Positions 16,754 through 27,824 of a stretch of 64,000 nt of DNA are shown piece by piece. The notes beneath the pieces are model-generated. The model did not search any database. It was not told the origin of the DNA and was given only the letters and a program-made list of their open reading frames with translations. The translations under genes and the position numbers were made by a program. Origin of the DNA: Adineta vaga (taxonomy: Eukaryota > Rotifera); contig CP075496.1 of assembly GCA_021613535.1 (NCBI GenBank), positions 9,176,001 through 9,240,000 on the forward strand. The letters are read 5' to 3'. Position 1 is the first letter of the stretch. Each line of letters begins with the position of its first letter.

Positions 16754-16993
16754 CTAGATATTTTCAAAGACCCTGATGATTATTCCATTTTTATATATGC
16801 GTTTTCGAAGATTAAAAAAAATGTTTTTTCCTATCCCTCTTGCCGTTAAAACAGTCCACACTTTCAATGTCTTTTGTGTATTCTTTCCAATATTGACGGT
16901 GATATTCAGTTCCGAATATTTTTTACTGGTAATTATGTTTTTGGTCGATAAATTTTCGTCGACAGACACTTGGTCAATATAGCATTTCGTCAA
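16754..16993 (-). pseudogene. Decayed Tc1/mariner-like transposase fragment (tentative)
   Basis: A 79-aa minus-strand reading frame contains VSVDENL followed about 35 residues later by KTLKVWTVLTARGIGKNIFF. In Tc1/mariner transposases the second catalytic Asp lies in a short 'DE' motif and is followed by a K-VMVWG-LSARG-G-L-F strand, which is the pattern seen here. The N- and C-terminal parts and the third catalytic residue are missing, so it is a fragment if the assignment is right. No inverted repeats bounding it were found. Confidence 0.4.
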
Positions 16994-17539
16994 CTAAATG
17001 TTCTAACAGAAAGGTTAAAAAAGCGAAACGATCAAAAACGGCAAGATGGGTTTTAAAGAAAATTTTATTTAAATAACATATCACACGATATATTTAATCC
17101 AGGCAATAACTAAATACATCGAAATGAATAACAAGAACAAAATATCTCAAGATTTATAAATAGATATGAAGATCATCTATACGATTACTACTTTTTGTTA
17201 GCAATCAAAAGTGAAAGTCCTTCAAGGTACTCATATAGAGCGTGATTTCTTTTTTATTGCATTAATGAGTTAAATTATTTAACCATTGGTGTATTTCACA
17301 ACCTTTATTACCGTTTTTCTTTATTTTCCCCATCTTAACATGTTGAACAGTTTGCTTTACATAAATATCCTTGTTTTGGAAAACTTTTATGAAATGCTAG
17401 ATGTTAGGATGTTTCTTTTCGATTCGATGGGCAAAACGGTTAGGCCACCCTACATGCATTTTAATTATCTACAACATCGCAAATCAAGGAAAATCTCACC
17501 CTAACCTACACCGTTGCCCTCAAGATAAGCAATATTAAT

Positions 17540-17738
17540 TAAAAGACCAATTTATATTTTCCTCTCGCCAACGACTGAAATAAAGGTCGTCGAAATGTTC
17601 CTGTCGATAAAGTACATTGTCGACGATCAGTCTGTTGACGAAGTAAATGTCTACGAAAATTACTTGAAAAAGTTATTAGAAGAAATGTTTGTAGAAGAAG
17701 TGACTTTCGACGAAAGTGACTGTGCACCAAAAACGTAG
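17540..17738 (+). other. Orphan open fragment with VDE motifs
   Basis: The plus strand is open from about 17540 to a TAG at 17736-17738 and reads as acidic, helix-prone peptide (…IVDDQSVDEVNVYENYLKK…LLEEMFVEEVTFDES…). An internal ATG is at 17594. GTCGACGA-type words recur within it and also in the mariner-like relic at 16.9 kb on the other strand, so it may be another piece of a repeated sequence. I do not recognise the peptide and no splice partners are evident. Confidence 0.25.
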
Positions 17739-18546
17739 CATTTAAATCAACTTACGAAGAGAAAAAGGAAAAAGAAAGCAAAGTAAAAAATGACATGTAC
17801 ACTTTTCTTTCCTTTCTTTTCATGGTTAATAATCATTTAAAACAAGAATCTGTTCATGTTCAATTATCCGTAAGATAACTGGTAAGGATATAAACTCTAA
17901 TATGTTTTACTTTCTCTTCTTTATAAAACAAATCAGCATGTAATAGATTAATGGCGACAAAAAACAGGAAATAACTTTTGCTAAATATCTTCCTACTATT
18001 TACACAACGTTTTTGTTGCATACCAAATGAAACACTTTCATTTTCTTTTCTTCTCTCCCTGAAGAAAAAAAAATAAAATCTTTTGATTCTTAAACTTTTT
18101 TTCCGAAAGAAAAAAGAAAGAAAAGTTATTATGTAAATGATTGTTGAATATTAAATGCTTTGATCGTATACCAGAAGAATATAATAAGATATTCTAAAAG
18201 ACGACAGTTTCGTCTTGTTCCACATTTTTTTATGCATTCTTTCTTTTTTGAAGACATCTTACACTATTTTCCGCGTGGTATTCACTAATTCCTGCTTTTC
18301 ATTTCACTTCTCGTCTGAGATCTATTAGTACAGTTAACTTTTACTATTTAAGCAGATTGATATTATTTGAATGTGTATAGATGAAAATAGTCTTTACGTT
18401 TGAAAATTGTAGGAATAAATCACAATATTGATATCTGTTGCATTGTTTTTTCTATGCAAACATTAATTTGTTATTCTATGGACATTATTTCTGCGCACGA
18501 TGAATGTGATTAGATTTTTTTCTTTTCAGGTATTATATCTCCTTCG

Positions 18547-19404
18547 ATGTTCAATCTATCAATCAAACATACATGGACGAAAGTTAGTCTAATCGGTTTA
18601 TCGATTAGTATGGTTTACTTCCTAGTTAATTATAAATATCTAACTTCTGACAGTACAATTCCAGCAACTCAAATATCACAAGAGAAAATTCAAGTGCAAC
18701 CAAAAGCATATATAATTACTGCTGATTGTAATTCAGCACGTTTTAATTCGACGAAAGATAATATTGAACATGCATTTCCAAATTTTTTCGAAATCATATG
18801 TTTTTTATCAATCCCATTAAATGATTCTCGAATATATTCTGCATCATCGGCAATATTATTTAAAAAATGGTCATCAAATTTATTAACTTTTATTGATCTT
18901 TGGACTTATGTTATTCCTACACATTCAGTTGGTAATGAATTACAATGGTCATTTATTTTTGAAGATGATGTTAATTTTTGTAAACCATCGGAAGTTTATT
19001 TGAAAAATTTCATCAGTCCATTACAAGAAATGATGTCTCATCCTGGTGTTCAATTAAAAGATGGATTCTTCTATTTAGGTATTTGTGGACCCGAATATAG
19101 TAATCATACTGAAACAATCATATTGAAAGATACGAATAGTACTTTAATTAGTAAACGAAATTATGGATATTGTCTTCATGCAACTGCAATCACAGCAAAA
19201 CGATCTCTGACATTCTGGAGTACAATTGCTTCATATCGACCAAATGCTAATGAAAAATCACTTGATTATCAATTACGAGAATTTAGTATGAAGAGTACAA
19301 ATTATTTTTATACATTCGGAAGTAATTTTCATTATCCGCCGGGAAGTGGGCATTTTGGAGTGGCATTTCAAGATCGAGGAAAATTTTGGTCGACAGTAAC
19401 TTAG
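18547..19404 (+). CDS. Type II membrane glycosyltransferase, GT25-like
   Basis: Single-exon ORF of 285 aa. An N-terminal anchor (about residues 12-31) is followed by a lumenal domain beginning KAYIITADCNSARFNSTKDNIEHAFPNFFEI, the typical opening of GT25/LPS-type galactosyl- or glucosyltransferases where a person-to-person conserved strand precedes the first helix. WSFIFEDDVNF near residue 138 is the acidic metal-binding motif (EDD). Later come FYLGICGPEYSN and YGYCLHATAITAKRSLTFW, matching the family's second conserved block. The C-terminus is Gly/His/Phe-rich (PPGSGHFGVAFQDRGKFW). Golgi location and a role in surface or secreted glycans are inferred. Sugar specificity is unknown. A TTTTCAG tract 15-20 bases before the ATG may be an acceptor of a 5' UTR intron. 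Confidence 0.6.
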   Translation: MFNLSIKHTWTKVSLIGLSISMVYFLVNYKYLTSDSTIPATQISQEKIQVQPKAYIITADCNSARFNSTKDNIEHAFPNFFEIICFLSIPLNDSRIYSASSAILFKKWSSNLLTFIDLWTYVIPTHSVGNELQWSFIFEDDVNFCKPSEVYLKNFISPLQEMMSHPGVQLKDGFFYLGICGPEYSNHTETIILKDTNSTLISKRNYGYCLHATAITAKRSLTFWSTIASYRPNANEKSLDYQLREFSMKSTNYFYTFGSNFHYPPGSGHFGVAFQDRGKFWSTVT

Positions 19405-19819
19405 TTAGGTGATTTTTCAACATGCATTTTTCTATTTCATTTTAAAACTTCTTAGGTAATGTAGTGATCTTTCTGCAATCATATCCTATTGATGATCAAT
19501 GTTTATGTTGCTCTTGTTTTCAAATGATTATTTTTCTGTTAGAAATAAAAATGATGAGAATAGTGCGAAATATAGTCGGGGTATTCTCTTTATTTAATGT
19601 TGTTCTTTCTCTCAATTTAAATATAAGATCAAGAACTTTAGTAATCAATCATAAACGTTCGATGTTCTAAATAACACTTTACATTATATACTCAAAGATC
19701 ATTTCATGAATGTCAATTTTTCGTCTTATCATTTGATTATTCATGTTTGACTATTAGAGTAACAATAGATTATCAATAAACAACGGAAATTTTACCAATT
19801 TGTTTTATTTTACAATTCG
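19405..19819. other. Intergenic, no gene seen
   Basis: Spacer between the GT25-like gene and the M28 peptidase gene. A 68-aa ORF at 19464-19670 has no domain and no splice support and is not called. Confidence 0.5.
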
Positions 19820-21495
19820 ATGAAAATTTTTGAAACTTCATCAAAACGCATCGTTATTATATTATGTATCATTGGAATATTCTCATTGATTACATTTGCA
19901 CTTGCTGCTGCGACTCTTGGAACACTCAATAGACGATTGAATTCAATGGTTCCGACGATGATGAATCCAACAAAGCCAAAAATTGATTCGGTTTTAGCAG
20001 AAACGATTCGTATTGACGATTTAATGAATCATTTAAAACAATTACAACGTATTGCTGATGAATCTAATGGTAATCGAGCTATTAATACACGAGGATTCAA
20101 TGAAACTGTCAATTATATTTATAATTATCTACAAAATCAAGTTAAAGATCTACAGGTTAAACGTCAAACATTTCAATTAAAAGATTTTGTATTAGCAAAA
20201 AATCCAATTTTCTTTTCGTTAATTAACGGTATAAAAAAGAATTATACTTATTCAACAGTACTTGCTAGATCTGAATTTACTTATGTAAATTATTCTACGG
20301 CAGCTAATTTTACGGACTATATTTCTATTGTTCATATTCCTAATTATGGATGTAAGGAAAATGAATGGCAAAATGTTTCAGGTTTTGTTGCATTGATCAA
20401 AGGAGGTGGTAAATGCACATTCTCTGAAAAGAGTGTTCTTGCTAAAAATAACGGTGCAAAAGCTATACTCTTCTACAGTAATGGAGAAACTAGTAATAAT
20501 CTGGCACCATTAAATATACGTCTTCGTCAAAGCAATCAATTACCTGCATTATCGTTATCATATGCCGTTGGAAAAGCGTTAATAGATGCACTCACAACAG
20601 ATAGAGTTGCCGTTAAATTTGAGATAGAATTGAAAAATTTAGCGACGTTTCCAGTCGATAATATATGTGCTGATACTTTGAATGGTGATGCTACACAGAC
20701 AATTGTCATTGGAAGCCATAGTGATAGTGTTCCAATTGGACCCGGTATCAATGATAACGGTAAGTACTCTTCATTATACTATTTTCTTTTCTGTATTCTA
20801 AAATTTGTGCTATATTCTTAGGTAGTGGCACTGCGGCTAACTTAGTTTTGGCCACCAATCTCGTTCGTCTTTATCGAACGGCAAATTACACAAAGTACAA
20901 GTACCGTGTTCGTTTTTGTTGGTGGGCTGGTGAAGAAATTGGTTTGGCTGGTTCATCATATCATGTCCAAAATGCTCAAAATATGACTGAACCAGGGGAA
21001 CGTCTACAGGATTATTTATTAAATCTTAATTTTGATATGGCTGGGTCACCTAATTTTATCTTTGGCATCTATGATGCCAAAACAGCAGTTAGTGGCACAC
21101 CAGTAAGTGCACTTCCTGGAAGTACAAAAATCACAGATTTATATCGTGATTGGTTTATTCGACAAAATCTACCTTGGGATTATCGAGATTTTAATGGTCG
21201 AAGTGATTATGGTCCATTCTTAGCTGCAGGCATCGCTGCCGGTGGAGTAGCAACTGGCTCAGATGCCATTAAAACAGCTGCACAACGTGAAAAATATCGT
21301 CAGTCTATAGGTAAAAATAATGCAGGTTTCGCTGGTGCTATTCTAGATCCATGTTATCATCAATCGTGTGATACATTGACCAACATTCATTTATATGGAT
21401 ATGAAAAACTTGTACAAGCAGCTGCATACGGACTCGAATGTCTCGGTCAACATCCAGATCTACTTCGATGGCTCTATCCTAATGGACGAACATAA
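19820..21495 (+). CDS. Membrane-anchored M28 zinc aminopeptidase with PA domain
   Basis: Two exons, 19820-20759 and 20822-21495, with a 62-bp GTAAGT...CTTAG intron; the join is in frame and gives 537 aa. Residues about 12-35 are a membrane anchor. A PA domain (about 150-270, FVALIKGGGKCTFSEKSVLA…GAKAILFYSNGE) precedes the M28 catalytic domain. All zinc ligands are present: H300 and D302 in GSHSDSV, D312 in GINDNGSG, catalytic E351 with E352 in CWWAGEEIGLAGS, D385 in FDMAGSPN, and H493 in DPCYHQSCD. The order and the GRSDYGPF block fit the aminopeptidase Y type better than PSMA or plasma glutamate carboxypeptidase. It would remove N-terminal amino acids in a lysosome-like or extracellular compartment. 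Intact. Confidence 0.9.
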
Positions 21496-21944
21496 TAATA
21501 ATAATAGCTATCTGAGAAATGATACATTTGCAAACATGTCCGTATAGATTCAGTTTCTTCATAATATATTCAGTAAGAATCGTCTTCTTCTCCATCTTTA
21601 GGGGGTGGGTGTGAGTACTACATCTATATAACACCCACACCCAACCTCAAGATGGATGGGTTTAACGGATTTTTATTTGATATATTTATCGATTGACGAT
21701 GGGGTAAGTATATCCTCTCTTTGGTCATATACACATTCACACTCAACAAAACTTTTTAACTCAATTTAAAATTAGCTTAACTATAAGCTTTTAATTTTCA
21801 CTTGTGAAAAACTACAAAAGATAAAAGATTTTTTAAGCGTTTTATGAAGAGACGAAATAGAATATTTTCGTGTTGTTATTTTATTGAAAAAATGTGATAG
21901 TGTTCCGATAAAGACGTAGATTTTCTACGATAAACAATGTATTG
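21496..21944. other. Intergenic between convergent genes
   Basis: Spacer between the M28 stop (plus) and the end of the F-box pseudogene (minus). It contains an (ATA)n stretch just after the stop codon and the telomere-like foldback repeat at 21592-21655. Nothing else is recognised. Confidence 0.5.
21592..21655. repeat. Telomere-like foldback repeat, copy 1
   Basis: Left arm CCATCTTTAGGGGGTGGGTG is the near-complement of the right arm, which read on the other strand is CCATCTTGAGGTTGGGTGTG. The loop carries GAGTACTACATCTATATA. Related elements occur at 33888, 36945 and 61851. The GTGGGTG core resembles the TGTGGG repeat reported for bdelloid telomeres. Confidence 0.65.
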
Positions 21945-24032
21945 TTAAAGCCAGATTTGAATTTCTTTGGTAGAACATCGGAAACGACAAGGTCGACTAA
22001 GTGGATATTGATGTAGTTGTCGTCGGATTAAATGAGGAAAACAAGCGGTATCAGAAACGTCCAGATTAGAAAAGTTTATTTCAAGCCAAAGAAGTTGTTG
22101 TAAATGATCAACAATGAAATAAGATTAACAATCCGTTTTGTAGATTTATATTCTCCATCAATAATATGGGATGGTTCCCATCGCCAGTGAAGATATGAAC
22201 CAAAAACAGTAAATGACAGTGTTTTCAAACTAGAAAATTGATTCGACAGTAATATACAGAACCGTTGCACATTTTGTAATGTCCATAATACATCGAAGAT
22301 ATTCAATGATTTTATCTAATTCATGGAATATATATTTTAATTATGATGAATTTTAAAAGAAGATTTTAATCAACTGATAACTACATATCACTAATAAGTC
22401 ATTTTCTTTCAGCAAAATACAATTCCTTAACTGCTGATTGATATGCGTCCCGAAATAATCTTTATTATGCAGTATCGTACGAAAAAGAACTTCCCTATCA
22501 TCAAATATATCTAATGTATGTACATTGGAAGCCATTCTCAATATTGATCGTAATGTATGTTGAGTAATAACATCGCTATCATTGATTTCAATATGTGTTA
22601 ATAATGACCAGGGTATTAACGACGATATCGAACTTCGAATATTGCCAAGATCTCGAATATATTTCCTCTTTTTAAAGCCAAACAAAGATAATGTATTTAT
22701 TCGAGGAAATAAATTTTTGACATCAGTCGACTTTTGACTAAATCTAAATAAGATAACAGAAATGAGTTCAGATTGATGTTCTTCATAACTGTTAACTTTT
22801 TCTATGTACTTTTCAAGATTTGTAGAAAATATGTATGCGGTGTAACAACTTTGTCTTTATATGGAAAAGTATATATCATAAAAGAATGACATGTATGACT
22901 AATACCATAATTTTTATATTTTTGAACGAAAAATCTCGGTCTTTGTCGATCAATAAATGGAACTTTTAAAAATGAATTGAAAACGAATTTATCTTGCAAA
23001 TCGTTTTCAACATTTAATAGTAGACTAAGACTATATGTTGCCATTGGTTTAAGATGATCAATGCATAATTGTTGAATCATGTCACCTGATATAATCAATG
23101 GATCAGATATTAACATGCATACTTCCAATTTTAATGCTAAATGATCAAGTTGACCGAAAACAGACGATAGTAGTGTAACCATTCGATGAAAACTTATGCT
23201 ATCCAAACAATACATGCTCAGAAGAGATAAATATCGAAGATGATGCGCATTAATGGTAACAGGTAACCTTAAAAGATTCACAGAAACGATTATTTCTGTA
23301 CATTTTATAGTATTTACATACGTGATTTTATTATCGTTCTCGTGATTATCTCGATCTCTTATGGTAAAAGAAAGGTTTTCAATGAATGGTATACATAATA
23401 GTAAACGTTCGAGAAACTGTGACGTATGAATACCAATAGTTAAAGTTCGAAGTTGATTTAGATTTAATAAATTTGATAAAACAATTTCATATTTTAATGA
23501 ATAATTTCCTATAGAATCCATACGTCTGTCATCATAATTAAATGGAAGTCGGCAAGTCTTTAGAAAAGGCATTCGTGAACAAACCTTCAAGAAAATAAAA
23601 CCAATTGCATATTAAATCTGGAAAGATTAGCTCATTTCTTACTTTTACTAAATCACTACGTAACAATTTATCGAATACATGTGGTTCGATGTCAATTAAA
23701 TCTAAGCGTTGAAGCAATGTCATTTGGGTAGATCAAGAAGAAGATAAAACGAGCGACCATCCACCAATTGTATTAGTTAATGTTACACGTAATGAGACAA
23801 TACCACTTCCTATTATGTTCAAAACATTATGGCAATAATCGTTAAACATCAATAATGACATTGTTGATCCATCAATATGAATATTCCACAAATATGCATT
23901 TGTTATCACTCTTGCGAAATGTTTATTTAAGGAGAAAAATGATTGAAGAATATCAATTGGAGATAAACATCGATATATAATATATTGTTCCAAACGTATG
24001 TACGGAATTTTTCATCTTCTATTTCATATCTA
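21945..24032 (-). pseudogene. Decayed F-box/LRR-like gene, paralogue of the gene at 34.5 kb
   Basis: Successive minus-strand segments match, in order, the gene at 34450-36621. They are an F-box remnant IIYRCLSPIDILQSFFSLNK (near 23970), the block ending IGGWSLV (near 23750), LIDIEPHVFDKLLR, CRMPFLK-type and LRTLTIGIHTSQFLERLLLCIP (23.4 kb), SFHRMVTLLSSVFGQLDHL, DLGNIRSSISSLIPWSLLTHIEI (22.6 kb) and a tail ending QIWL with stop at 21945. Damage: no start codon before the F-box remnant (an in-frame TGA lies upstream); an in-frame stop right after WSLVLSSS near 23734; about 30 residues missing between DKLLR and the next block; and a frameshift near 22110 in the last exon, after which the correct frame continues as LIRRQLHQYPLSRP. 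Former role: substrate-recognition subunit of SCF-type ubiquitin ligase (inferred from family). Probably dead. Confidence 0.75.
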
Positions 24033-26772
24033 TCTGTATTCGTTCTTCGACATCTACTGAAAACAAATCGAGGTCAATCCTATTAGTCAAAGAAAACAAA
24101 TAAAATATCTATTAAAAATTTATTTTTCAAATGAGAACCAACATAATTTATATCAGATGAAAATAGTCGAAAGGTTTCTCAAATAAAAAAACAGATGTTG
24201 AACTTAAAAAAAATCTTTTATTATAATGATGTTAATTTTAATAATTGATCTTTTTAAATCAAATCACTAGATAATATCAGTTACCAAACTCTAGTAGAAA
24301 CGTGTTCAGGTGTTGAGGATTGTGCGCTCGAATTAAACCATCATTTCCGAGTGTAATGCATGTTATGCATTTAAATTTTCTTTTGTGGTTGTCTTCTGCA
24401 TTCAAGTATAATCGATATGACTGCTTTTTCCAAGCAAACCTAATCAAATGAATATTCAGGCCACCTTTGAGAGCACACCTTGTTGTACATAAATACATAT
24501 TCTTTTGTATATGCATTATACCCATAAATGTCAAACGAGCATTATAATGGATAATCGAAGTCCTCAACATTCAACACTTCTTGTGTTGAATTTGATAATA
24601 CAACGAATATATTTATATTCATATTTTATTCTTTGGAATTGTTTTTATTGTTCTTGAAGATGTTAAAGAATCTGAAGAAAAAACATGATGTAAAAAGAAT
24701 AAGAAACGAATCGAGTTCGATAGTGATATTAAGATGATGTGTACGTCGATATAAATACAATCTTAACTAAACAAGCATAATTTAACAGAAAAGAATAGGA
24801 AGAGAAAATACAACAGTCACGTTTTATATAGTTCGATATAGAAGAAAAATAATAGAAAAGAAATAGCTATAAACCATTATTAGAGAGACAAATGTGTTTC
24901 TTTCGAATGTCCGTAGTTTATTTAGTAAAATGTAAAAACACACACACGTCACACCACCCTCTTCTCTCTAACACTTTACTGAGAAAAACATGTATATATA
25001 TATATATATAATCACACAAAGAAAAGTGAATACACATATATCACGAATAAAGAGAAGAAAGAGATGATATCATCAAAAGAAAGGATCTAGGTCGAGAGAG
25101 AGATGAAAGACGAGATCAATGGAAAGAAAAAATAATAGAAAAGAAATAGTTATAAACCATTCATAATGAATTTAATCTCTCATACTTATTCAACATTAAA
25201 ACAAAGCCATGTTTCCTATGATTTGCAAAAAGAAACCTTAATTCAAATAATTCAAATTTTAAATTAATAGTTGAAAATAAAGTTCAATGCAAAAGTAAAT
25301 AAACATAACAGGATTTTTATTGAACAAATATTTTGAGATCGAGTGTGTGTGTGAGAATATTCTCTCTTTGATTATGCACATCCACATCACGTCACTACCA
25401 AATTATTTCTCAAAGACAGTGTAATTATTCCAATTTGACCAATTCGTCATCTTTTGTGTTCGTTTTTTTTATTCGATTCTCATCGTTCTGAATTATTCAC
25501 TTCTCTCAAATTTTATCTAGATTTTTATATTAAAAAAATTATGCAACAATAACAATATTGATATTCATAAGAAAAGGTTGTTTTTCTCCTTGAAAAATTA
25601 TATAACGAAAAAGACATAGTAAAACTCCTCCTAATGAACAACTCTCTTGAGTGATCAACCTCTCATACTTAATACCCTGCGGTCACACCGATAGAATTTT
25701 GCTGGTTTTCGTAAAGAGGTACCCATTCTGTAGGATGAGCAAAATCATTGTTCATTGTATACAGCGAATTATAATCTTACCTTTCCGGTTCAACATCAAG
25801 TGTCCTATCAATGACTTGTTCTAACACATCTGGTGGTGGTTGATTCGAAAAGAGAAAGTTCAAACCGCCCGATATATCTTCTAAGCAGTGATAGATTATT
25901 CGAAGTCATAAATATACATATATATCTTTACCATTTAACAGAATTGTATGTGATCTAACTGCTATAGCTTCGAACATGTTTTTCCACAAACTCTGCAATG
26001 CATAATTTACATGTGTTGTTGTTTATTTCAACTTGGTCAGAAATCTACTTGTCGAATATTCATTACTTTTTCATCTAATATCTGTATAAAAAACTGATAG
26101 ACGTTTACACTTTAGGCTTGTTTCTTACTAAAAATAATACAAGTGTAGGAGAATGTAAATATTACTGATGCTGTCATCTTGTTATTTAACTATGCGCGTT
26201 GTCCTTAGTTCATCACATGAATTTTCAATAAATAAAATATATCAGTCTTGATGTGATGGTAGCATTATATTCCCAAGATAGAAAAGAAACATATCTTTCT
26301 GCTTTGCATTAGCTAAAATATTATGTCTTTTTTTATTCCTGTTTTTCAAAATAATGGTTAGTCTTAGTTTTTATCTGCGCATTAGTTACTTTTATATCTG
26401 TAGCCGAACTTGAAGATTGTTATAGAAAATGAGTGTGTGTGTGTGATATGTCAGTTTATGTGAATTTCATTCTACTTATATCAGCCATGAGAAAGAATAA
26501 TGACGACAATGAAAGAAAAAAAAACAGAATGACACGTAGATGATTTCTAATTAAGTATACAATACTTATTCTTGACTATATATAATGCTTCTTTATTATA
26601 TTATTTTCAAAGAAACAGAAATGTTTCTTTAGCGAAGACTTACTATTATGGTATCTAGTAAAATCAAAATAAGTTTTGAGAAATTCTTTGTTTTCAGAGT
26701 ATCGAACGTGCTTTATGGACGTTTTTATTCATTTCTCTTTGTACTGAAACACAGTTTATTATATTATTCCAG
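24033..26772. other. Long intergenic region with a gene relic
   Basis: About 2.7 kb, AT-rich. A 97-aa minus ORF at 24277-24570 contains spaced Cys residues but no recognised domain. An (AT)10 microsatellite lies at 24992-25011 and (TG)n tracts near 25340 and 26430. Coding-like exon pieces on minus lie at 25671-26083 (separate entry). The pyrimidine tract ending TTCCAG just before the receptor start at 26773 suggests an upstream 5' UTR exon for that gene. Confidence 0.5.
25671..26083 (-). pseudogene. Multi-exon coding remnant, family not recognised
   Basis: On minus, three short segments join in frame through GT...AG introns: ILDEKVMNIRQ (near 26080-26047), SLWKNMFEAIAVRSHTILLN (about 25995-25935) and EDISGGLNFLFSNQPPPD then VLEQVIDRTLDVEPER (about 25878-25780). 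The last ends in a perfect AG|GTAAG donor. Immediately downstream, in the same unspliced frame after one stop, the sequence reads coding-like again (SLYTMNNDFAHPTEWVPLYE … GVTAGY, stop near 25675). Splicing at the obvious acceptor would shift the frame instead. No start codon and no upstream exons were found before 26083. It therefore looks like the 3' part of a truncated gene. I cannot name the family. Confidence 0.5.
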
Positions 26773-27657
26773 ATGCTCAACTCAACAACGACTGCCGCTA
26801 TATCGATTAATATTATATCAGCTATTATTGCTTTCTTTGCCTTTATTATAAGTCTATTTTTTCTCTCAATAACTATCTATCGATTAGTAACTATGCGTAT
26901 AGGGAAGAGCGAACGTCTTTCATTGTATTTAACATTAAACACATTATGTGCATTTATATTGATGTTCATTATACTATTAATACATGTCAATCTAACAACA
27001 ATGTGTCATGATTTTAATATTGATTCATTTAGATGGGAAACAGATTCAATGGAATGTCGCGTTTTCGGTTACATATTCTTTTGTGTGATTTCCAGCGTCT
27101 TTTGGAGTTATGCTTTACAAGTCATTTTTCGTTATGTACGCGTCGTTTATCCAATGAACTCATGTATTAATCATGTAAAACTTTATCTTTTTGTATTTAT
27201 TCCTATTCAATGGTTGATAGCATTTACTATTGTTATCCCTCTATTGACGTGTCTAAATGGTATTCATCTTCTTCTTCCGAATGAAATGTATTGTGGTGTA
27301 CAGTTTGAGAAATTTCCAATAGTAGTTTATACTTCAGTTGTAGAAGTCTGGATACCGATTATGATTATTTCTGTATGCTATCTCAGAATTATTCGAACAA
27401 TACAACAACGTTCATCAAAACAAATTCCTTTTGTACGTAATAAACGAGATTTGAAAGCAACTCATCGTATTATTACCATGATTTTCATACTAAGTATAAT
27501 GAACATACCAACAATTATATATCTTATGATTTTTTGGATATCTACTAATGAATTGAATCCTCTAATTTATCGTATAACTTGGCTTTCTCTATCATTTGGA
27601 TCTTTAATACTATGTTTTATGCTGCCGCAATTAGTGACACTTGTTCGTATATTTTAA
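26773..27657 (+). CDS. Orphan rhodopsin-type 7TM receptor
   Basis: Single-exon ORF of 294 aa with seven hydrophobic segments at about residues 10-35, 45-68, 93-118, 135-158, 176-200, 228-252 and 262-288. TM3 ends in FRYVRVVYP, a variant of the DRY motif and intracellular loop 2. A Cys near the start of TM3 (MECRVFGY) and one in extracellular loop 2 (MYCGVQFEKF) could form the usual disulfide. TM6 has the pattern FILSIMNIPTIIYLMIF, but the TM7 NPxxY motif is not recognisable. The short tail and small size fit the large lineage-specific chemoreceptor-like families of rotifers. N-glycosylation is possible at the extreme N-terminus (NST). Ligand unknown. Intact. Confidence 0.75.
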   Translation: MLNSTTTAAISINIISAIIAFFAFIISLFFLSITIYRLVTMRIGKSERLSLYLTLNTLCAFILMFIILLIHVNLTTMCHDFNIDSFRWETDSMECRVFGYIFFCVISSVFWSYALQVIFRYVRVVYPMNSCINHVKLYLFVFIPIQWLIAFTIVIPLLTCLNGIHLLLPNEMYCGVQFEKFPIVVYTSVVEVWIPIMIISVCYLRIIRTIQQRSSKQIPFVRNKRDLKATHRIITMIFILSIMNIPTIIYLMIFWISTNELNPLIYRITWLSLSFGSLILCFMLPQLVTLVRIF

Positions 27658-27824
27658 AGGTTGACAACATTCTGATGTAAATTATAGGATTATAAATATC
27701 ATTTCACATGTGTCTTTTGTTTTATATAAAATTCACGTAGAATATGAGTTTAAGTGATAGTTAAAGATAACAATGGTTCCATACACATTAACGTGTCTGA
27801 AGAACCAATTTAATTTGATTTCTA

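Larger units (their letters stand above)
16399..18546. other. Intergenic with transposon relics
   Basis: About 2.1 kb without an intact gene. It contains a candidate mariner-type transposase remnant (16754-16993, minus), an uncharacterised reading-frame fragment (17540-17738, plus), and pyrimidine/purine runs near 18050-18120. The final part before 18547 includes TTTTCAG directly upstream of the next start codon, so a 5' UTR intron of that gene is possible. Confidence 0.5.

Noticed and set aside
24277-24570. 97-aa minus ORF with spaced Cys, considered as a FLYWCH-type zinc finger
   Set aside because: The His/Cys spacing does not fit FLYWCH or another known finger, and there is no splice or context support.
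24992-25011. (AT)10 and other dinucleotide tracts as functional signals
   Set aside because: Ordinary microsatellites in AT-rich DNA; no structure or context suggests a role.
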